Part shown: positions 56,252 through 64,000 of the stretch, in pieces | Layout of the letters: the number at the start of each line of letters is the position of its first letter | Numbering within the stretch: position 1 is the first letter of the stretch | NCBI GenBank assembly: GCA_037975125.1 | Contig: JAJQOW010000211.1 | Coordinates: 62,001-126,000 of the forward strand | Source of the DNA: Latrodectus hesperus | Taxonomy: Eukaryota > Arthropoda > Arachnida > Araneae > Theridiidae | DNA length: 64,000 nt | Reading direction: 5' to 3' | Position numbers and translations under genes: made by a program | The notes under the pieces: generated by a model | Told to the model about the DNA's origin: nothing | Seen by the model: the letters and a program-made list of their open reading frames with translations, nothing else | The model's database searches: none

Positions 56252-59200
56252 ATAGGGAGAAGCGTATCGCATGCCAAAATGTTTCCCTTTTGCAATGACT
56301 TATCATATGGAGACATAAATGTGTTGATTATGTATCAAAGGAAATGAATTAGTAGAAAGGATGATTTCTTTGCTACCCTGCCTATAAGAGCACTCGAAGA
56401 ATTTTAATAAAAGCTTCTCAACCCTTTTAAATGATTTTCATTTTTTAATTTTTCATAAAATGGATATAGCATGTATGTAATTGCTACATACATTTAATGA
56501 CAATTACAAACTATAAAAAACAGTTTTTTATTAATAAAATATAAAGGAGATTACGTGGGGAGAAGCTTATCAGACTCCGCGATGTTTCCCTTTTGCAGTG
56601 ACTTATCTAAAGGAGACATAAATGTGTTAATTATGTATCAAAGGAAATGAATTAGTAGATAGGATTATTTCTTTGCTACCCTGCCTATAAGAATACTCGA
56701 CGAACTTTAATCAAAGCTTCTTCAACCCTTTTAAATGATTTTCGTTTTTAAATTTTTCATAAAATGGATATCGCATGTATGTAATTGCTACATACATTTC
56801 ATGACAATTACAATGAAAAAATGTAAAAAACTGTTTTTTATTAATAAATTATAAAGGAGACTATGTGGGGAGAAGCTTATCCGACTCCGCGATGTTTCCC
56901 TTTTGCAGTGACGTATCTAAAGGAGACAAATGTGTTAATTATGTATCAAAGGAAATGAATTAGTAAAAAGGATTATTTCTTTGCTACCCTGCCTATAAGA
57001 GCACTCGACGAACTTTAATCAAAGCTTCTCAACCCTTTTAAATGATTTTCGTTTTTAAATTTTTCATAAAATTTATCTCGCATGTATGTAATTGCTACAT
57101 ACATTTCATGACAATTACAATGAAAAAATGTAAAAAACTGTTTTTTATTAATAAATTATAAAGGAGACTACGTGGGGAGAAGCTTATCCGACTCCGCGAT
57201 GTTTCCCTTTTGCAGTGACGTATCTAAAGGAGACATAAATGTGTTAATTATGTATCAAAGGAAATGAATTAGTAAAAAGGATTATTTCTTTGCTACCCTG
57301 CCTATAAGAGCACTCGACGAACTTTAATCAAAGCTTCTCAACCCTTTTAAATGATTTTCGTTTTTAAATTTTTCATAAAATGGATATCGCATGTATGTAA
57401 TTGCTACATACATTTCATGACAATTACAAAGAAAAAATGTAAAAACTATTTTTTATTAATAAATTATAAAGGAGACTACGTGGGGAGAAGCTTATCGGAC
57501 ACCGCGATGTTTCCCTTTTGCAGTGACGTATCTAAAGGAGACATAAATGTGTTAATTATGTATCAAAGGAAATGAATTAGTAAAAAGGATTATTTCTTTG
57601 CTACCCTGCCTATAAGAGCACTCGAAGAACTTTAATAAAAGCTTCTCAACCCTTTTAAATGATTTTCGTTTTTAAATTTTTCATAAAATGGATATCGCAT
57701 GTATGTAATTGCTACATACATTTCATGACAATTACAATGAAAAAATGTAAAAAAAATGTTTTTTATTAATAAATTATAAAGGAGACTACGTGGGGAGAAG
57801 CTTATCGGACTCCGCGATGTTTCCCTTTTGCAGTGACGTATCTAAAGGAGACATAAATGTGTTAATTATGTATCAAAGGAAATGAATTAAGGATTATTTC
57901 TTTGCTACCCTGCCTATAAGAGCACTCGACGAACTTTAATCAAAGCTTCTCAACCCTTTTAAATGATTTTCGTTTTTAAATTTTTCATAAAATGGATATC
58001 GCATGTATGTAATTGCTACATACATTTCATGACAATTACAATGAAAAAATGTAAAAAACTGTTTTTTATTAATAAATTATAAAGGAGACTACGTGGGGAG
58101 AAGCTTATCGGACTCCGTGATGTTTCCCTTTTGCAGTGACGTATCTAAAGGAGACATAAATGTGTTAATTATGTATCAAAGGAAATGAATTAACAAAAAG
58201 GATTATTTCTTTGCTACCCTGCCTATAAGAGCACTCGACGAACTTTAATAAAAGCTTCTCAACCCTTTTAAATGATTTTCGTTTTTAAATTTTTCATAAA
58301 ATGGATATCGCATGTATGTAATTGCTACATACATTTCATGACAATTACAATGAAAAAATGTAAAAAACTGTTTTTTATTAATAAATTATAAAGGAGACTA
58401 CGTGGGGAGAAGCTTATCGGACTCCGTGATGTTTCCCTTTTGCAGTGACGTATCTAAAGGAGACATAAATGTGTTAATTATGTATCAAAGGAAATGAATT
58501 AGTAAAAAGGATTATTTCTTTGCTACCCTGCCTATAAGAGCACTCGACGAACTTTAATCAAAGCTTCTCAACCCTTTTAAATGATTTTCGTTTTTAAATT
58601 TTTCATAAAATGGATATCGCATGTATGTAATTGCTACATACATTTCATGACAATTACAATGAAAAAATGTAAAAAACTGTTTTTTATTAATAAATTATAA
58701 AGGAGACTACGTGGGGAGAAGCTTATCGGACTCCGTGATGTTTCCCTTTTGCAGTGACGTATCTAAAGGAGACATAAATGTGTTAATTATGTATCAAAGG
58801 AAATGAATTAGTAAAAAGGATTATTTCTTTGCTACCCTGCCTATAAGAGCACTCGAAGAACTTTAATAAAAGCTTCTCAACCCTTTTAAATGATTTTCGT
58901 TTTTAAATTTTTCATAAAATGGATATCGCATGTATGTAATTGCTACATACATTTCATGACAATTACAATGAAAAAATGTAAAAAAAATGTTTTTTATTAA
59001 TAAATTATAAAGGAGACTACGTGGGGAGAAGCTTATCGGACTCCGCGATGTTTCCCTTTTGCAGTGACGTATCTAAAGGAGACATAAATGTGTTAATTAT
59101 GTATCAAAGGAAATGAATTAAGGATTATTTCTTTGCTACCCTGCCTATAAGAGCACTCGACGAACTTTAATCAAAGCTTCTCAACCCTTTTAAATGATTT

Positions 59201-59860
59201 TCGTTTTTAAATTTTTCATAAAATGGATATCGCATGTATGTAATTGCTACATACATTTCATGACAATTACAATGAAAAAATGTAAAAAACTGTTTTTTAT
59301 TAATAAATTATAAAGGAGACTACGTGGGGAGAAGCTTATCGGACTCCGTGATGTTTCCCTTTTGCAGTGACGTATCTAAAGGAGACATAAATGTGTTAAT
59401 TATGTATCAAAGGAAATGAATTAGTAAAAAGGATTATTTCTTTGCTACCCTGCCTATAAGAGCACTCGACGAACTTTAATCAAAGCTTCTTCAACCCTTT
59501 TAAATGATTTTCGTTTTTAAATTTTTCATAAAATGGATATCGCATGTATGTAATTGCTACATACATTTCATGACAATTACAATGAAAAAATGCAAAAAAC
59601 TGTTTTTTATTGATAAATTATAAAGGAGACTACGTGGGGAGAAGCTTATCGGACTCCGCGATGTTTCCCTTTTGCAGTGACGTATCTAAAGGAGACATAA
59701 ATGTGTTAATTATGTATCAAAGGAAATGAATTAGTAAAAAGGATTATTTCTTTGCTACCCTGCCTATAAGAGCACTCGACGAACTTTAATCAAAGCTTCT
59801 CAACCCTTTTAAATGATTTTCGTTTTTTAATTACACATAAAATTGACATAGTATGTATGT
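56252..59860 (+). repeat. Tandem satellite array, 303-310 bp monomer, about 11.7 copies
   Basis: GTGGGGAGAAGC marks monomer starts at 56555, 56865, 57172, 57480, 57790, 58093, 58402, 58711, 59021, 59324 and 59634, preceded by a diverged first unit at 56252. Periods are 303 to 310. Edge units are most diverged, internal ones nearly identical. Each unit holds the perfect hairpin ATGTATGTA-attgc-TACATACAT. The last unit is cut near 59860. No coding potential. Confidence 0.95.
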
Positions 59861-59869
59861 AAATGCTAC

Positions 59870-61980
59870 GTACGTTTCATTCAATTACAAAAATATAAGA
59901 AACAGTTTTCATTAATAAATGTAATAGATTGTAATAAAAAAGTTTGATATAATTAATATATGATATGTTTATTTTCAGAATTAATCGAAAATTTTTTAAA
60001 TATATATATTTAATTAATATATTAAATTTCAAAGAAATTCGTGGAGAACTGGTAATCGTAAGTCAGTCATCGTGGCAGCTACTTTCATTTTTTCTCTGTG
60101 TGTTATAGGAATGGTATAATCATGTTTAGAACCTAGTGAAGTGCAGTGTTTATTATAAGTTATAAATCGGTTTTTTTTAATGTTTAATTCGTGGAAACTC
60201 TGATATATGAGACATTTTTCAATTGGTTTGGTTGTAATTTTTTAATAATTTTTTAAGTCTTTTAAGAGTTCTTTCTAATATATTTTGAAAAGTATTTGTG
60301 CTTTATATTGTATTTTACTTTTCAGTGTTCATATATTCTTGCAATTATAAAGTAACAAAATTTATTATATTTAATCATTGTTTGTATATTAAATCATTAT
60401 ATAAAATACTGCCTTGGTCCATAACAAATTCGGATATTTTCTTCTTTCTTTCTAATACTTGATGTTTTCCTCACCTTAGAAGTGTTTCTTTAACTTTAGT
60501 TAAAATACCTCTTTCTCTGTTATCTACTTCTTTGAAATATTTTACTGTAAACATATTAGAAAGAATTCGAGCGAAAATTCACAGCTGAAGTGTGATCAGC
60601 GTCCACGAAATTTTTATATTTTAATCATCGTCATTTAAATTTTCTCGTTTCTCACAAATTACAATTTTATTTTATTATTTCTGCACATTTCTGCTTTTAT
60701 TTCAGTAGAAATCCAATAAACCAAATCAGTTGGAAGTGAATCTCTTTCGGAAAATCAAAAATTAGGTTAGTTGTATTTTTTTTTTTTTTTTTTTTTTTTG
60801 AAGAAATGTTTTCTATGAATTGCTTACGAAGTATTTTTGTCTTCATATCATTTGATAACCTAATACTCAAGAACTTTTCAGACACAAAACAAAATGAATT
60901 CTTATTGTAGTCCTGAAACAGAAGTTGAATTGAAACCAGACTATTTATGTGGTTAGCTGGCTCTTTTGTGGCTCACTTTCTGCATATAAGATTTAATTGG
61001 GGCCTACTGAACCACTAAATCATTCTAGATGAGAACCAAACCCACAACCTGTTGAACGAAGACCAGAGCGTGAACTACTTGGTTCAGTTGGAATACGGAT
61101 AAATGCGATTTCATTTTTAGATTAAATATCAAAACCAATACATGGGGTTAAAACAGAGCAAAGCATGGGGAATCTTCAAGAAGAAATGGAGGATCATGAT
61201 TCGACTCAGTTTTAAATTGGAAAAATCGTACAAAATTATCCCGTATTGAAGAGTTCATGGTAGATACAAAAGCGTTTTATAACTTTAGCAATTAATGTAT
61301 ACTAAGGCTTGGTGATAAATGCTGTGTGTTCTTTAAAACTGGCTAATTCATAAATAAGAAAACCAGTCCCATGTAAAATAAACTGAATGATATTATCTAC
61401 TCTTTGATCTATTTTAAAAGGCTAAAATATGTAGTATGTTCCTATACACTTGTTTTAAACATTATGTGAACAGGAACTTTTTATGATACATAACATCTAA
61501 AAATTCTTTCCTATGCAATAAATGTTTTTCATAACCTCTGTATCAAGACGAACGCAACGACTTTTCTACGTTTTTCTAAGATGAAAAATCGAAAATCCAT
61601 TAAAAGTTCAACTGCAGTTCGTAGTTGTCGTTCATATTTCACTGATCCAGAGCGAGATTTGTAAAGTTATCACAAAACCATTCATTAATGATTCTTCAAT
61701 GACATTTACTTTGAACGTAACTTTCAAGATAGAGCTTCGTGGAAATTATAACGAGTGACAGAATGTCCCTCATAAGGCAGAATATTTTTTGAAAGATGAA
61801 TTATTCAAATGAAAATAATCGATGGAACTGATATAATTATTACAATTTATATAACTATTGTTTGAATCTCTGAGAATATCCTAATGCCAAGTGTGCTACT
61901 CTACGCCATCGGTCTGGGAACTTAGTGAACTGGCCAACAGCCCTACAGCTGGTTTTCCATTCTTACTTCTATCCACTTCG
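59870..61980. other. AT-rich stretch after the satellite
   Basis: Contains a T-run of about 23 at 60778-60800 and a very old SINE-B-like relic at 60955-61090 (AACCCACAACCTGTTGAACG). Otherwise nothing recognised. Confidence 0.35.
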
Positions 61981-61989
61981 ATTTTAAGT

Positions 61990-62190
61990 TGCAAATCTGT
62001 TCGCTCAGTTTGATGCTAAACAGACATTTTTTGGGCACAGACGCACACGAGGGCTCATTCCACTGGTACATGAGACTTAAAGTGGATTCCGAACCATTGC
62101 AAGTATTCAAGCCCAAAGTGAGATTCAAACTCACGAACTGGCGAACCAAAGGCAAGAGCACAAACCCCATTCGGCTACCAGATCCAGATT
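61990..62190 (-). mobile_element. Old SINE-B relic
   Basis: AAAGTGGATTCCGAACCATT, GCACACGAGGGCT and a head remnant with GGCAAGAGCACAAACCCCAT. An extra 8 bp near the A/T side and several indels mark it as old. No target duplication found. Confidence 0.7.
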
Positions 62191-62199
62191 GTGTCTTCT

Positions 62200-64000
62200 T
62201 ACTCATAGTAGATTTCAAACCTCTATAGTCTGAACCCAACGTGGTATTCGAGTATAGGAACCAATGGACTGAAAATCAAACCCATTCCGCAGGTCTTGAT
62301 TTGGTGGGCCCTCGTGGGAAAAAGATATTCCAGAAACAAATTCCTGTCAGATATCTTCTTCATGACAGGAATAGTTCCAATGATGGCTTTTTGATAAAAA
62401 TATTAGCACATTATCATTTTAAAATAAAATTGCTAGTAGACACTGCTTTCCTCTATCAATTCAAAATAAAATGAGTTAACTGTTTAGGACACGAATTAGG
62501 TTTCTCGTTTCATTATTTTCGCCAAATCTTTATATAAAACCTCTCGTTAAAAAATAGTTTTTGATTTAAATAGTTTTAATTTCTTGCGTTAACAATTGGG
62601 TAACAACTGCCTTTCTCTACTTGGAAAAATTCCGAGCATCAAAATATGCATATTTTTTGTCAAAATCTGGTATGTGTGCTAAAAAAATGCCTTTCATCTG
62701 GACTCCGAATTTTAGAAACAGCTGTTGCAAGACTAGGGAGGCGTTCGTATTTGAAATTTCTCTTTCTTGGGTGACTTTCATATGCAGCGATTGACGAAAG
62801 CTTCTCAAATGAATCTATTGTACATTTCTCATCTGATCATTATAATATATTCAGAAGCACGCTAAAGTGAAGAGATGGGTACGGAGGGTAAAATGCGCCA
62901 AGCAGGCGATAAAGTGGTGCCATAAGTTCGTCAAACTGGTTTAACGGTTCGGATTACGTATGTATGACCTATTTTTTTTATTGGGTAACGTGATCGCGTG
63001 ACATGCGCGTTTTGTATGTAACCCTTGAAACTATTTTAGAATAATTTAATAATTGAGTTTCAATATTCGAATTTTGGAGTTTGTGTGTTGCTAACGATAA
63101 TTAACTATGGATGAGAATGTTTTGAACTTACGTTTTTTTATTTAGAGCGTGATGGTAGTAAGAAAGTAAGTATATGAATTTTTAAGTTGTATGTATTGCA
63201 TGTTAGTGTTAGAATGTGCCGCGTACTGATATTTTTTTTATGTAGGTGCCATTGCTCGGTATATTAAAATTCCAGTTTAAACAAAATGTGAAATTTGTTA
63301 AAGTTCGAAATTTAGTTTTACTGCCCGGTTGGCACTGCAGTAGGTAGCGCTACACTGATGTTTTTTTAAGGTGGGCGCCATTGCTCGGTATATTTAAAAT
63401 CAAGTGATAAAAATTTCCTTTCTATTTATTCGAATTTTAAAACTTCTACAGTATTTAATTGTAATGAAATATTCAACTTTTTAATATTTGGAATTCGAAA
63501 AAACGCGTGATTTCAAAGCTGAAGTTCGAACGCGATCGTTATTGGTTGAAATTTATCGCGCGTAGTGACGCAATTTAGGTTGGCGACAGAGCTGTAGAGC
63601 GCTTGGTGCCAAAATTTGAAATCGCGCCAATCCCGTACCCATCTGGTAACTTTTACCCAGAAGCATTTTACGGAATTCACTTACCTTGAGAATCTTTCAT
63701 TTTGCTGATTAGAGATTTGTCTTGTTTGAGGGTGAGAAAAATTAACGCATTTTGAGTAGCGGCAAAATATATATGTCTTTTAATGATAGTTTTATACCCG
63801 GCATTTTTACCAAAACTTCGGTTAAATAAATTGAGGTTGCAGTCAAATTCTATTACAGCAATTCTAAATTTTAGCTATTTAGAACAATTATAATGTGTAC
63901 TTATAACACATTGATTGTCTTTAATAAATGGCATGACATTATTGGTTTGGTTTGTGTGGATATTATTCCGGCCACCATTTCCAACAATATATCACTCACT
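62200..64000. other. Right edge, unassigned, with a short tandem duplication
   Basis: CCATTGCTCGGTATATT occurs at about 63249 and 63380, each preceded by CTGAT and a T-run, a duplicated segment of roughly 130 bp. The part 63500-63620 is richer in CG dinucleotides than the rest and could be a promoter area of a gene to the right. No coding region is supported. Confidence 0.3.

Noticed and set aside
56252..59860. CRISPR-like array
   Set aside because: Monomers are about 300 bp and repeat over their full length without variable spacers; eukaryotic satellite.

Overview
The window reads as AT-rich nuclear DNA of an arthropod, most likely an arachnid and possibly a spider. This rests on the mixture of BEL/Pao, Tc1/mariner, hAT, jockey-like and RNase H-bearing LINE relics with several tRNA-derived SINE families, and on a dense cluster of tRNA-Gly(UCC) genes. 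The species call is inference. I recognise no intact host protein-coding gene; almost every protein-like stretch belongs to a mobile element.

Region 1 (1-32 kb) is a tRNA-Gly(UCC) amplification cluster. Ten copies (1364, 3182, 6663, 9215, 12515, 14567, 26350, 28825, 30564, 31721) sit in long duplicated flanks. Nine are identical over 72 nt; the first has two substitutions. Positions 1030-6734 and 9215-19960 are arms of a large imperfect inverted repeat, with the tRNA genes mirrored pairwise (1364/14567, 3182/12515, 6663/9215). The inner ends of the arms fall exactly on tRNA 5' ends. The 2.5 kb centre holds a hAT fragment and a SINE. A third, inverted or rearranged copy of the same flanks lies at 25.7-31.2 kb. 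A 5 kb LINE (14821-19802) with a perfect target duplication interrupts the right arm. Upstream of most tRNA copies lies a conserved 16-nt block 35-36 nt from the tRNA 5' end, and in several a second block about 360 nt upstream.

Region 2 (20-26 kb and 32-34 kb) holds decayed Tc1 transposases, a LINE RNase H relic and a tRNA-derived SINE with clean target duplications.

Region 3 (34.0-39.85 kb) is a decayed BEL/Pao LTR retroelement. It has both LTRs, a primer-binding and a polypurine site, broken gag and pol, and a nested LINE fragment.

Region 4 (40-55 kb) is a mosaic of nested elements: a Tc1 relic split by an internally deleted copy of the 15 kb LINE, a complete Tc1 element with inverted repeats and a SINE inside its transposase, a jockey-like fragment, and repeated copies of three further SINE families (A, B, C). 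One of these SINEs is a mobilised A/C chimera.

Region 5 (56.25-59.86 kb) is a tandem satellite of 303-310 bp monomers with a conserved 9-bp hairpin and signs of a four-monomer higher-order unit. The remaining tail (59.9-64 kb) is AT-rich, without recognised genes apart from old SINE relics.
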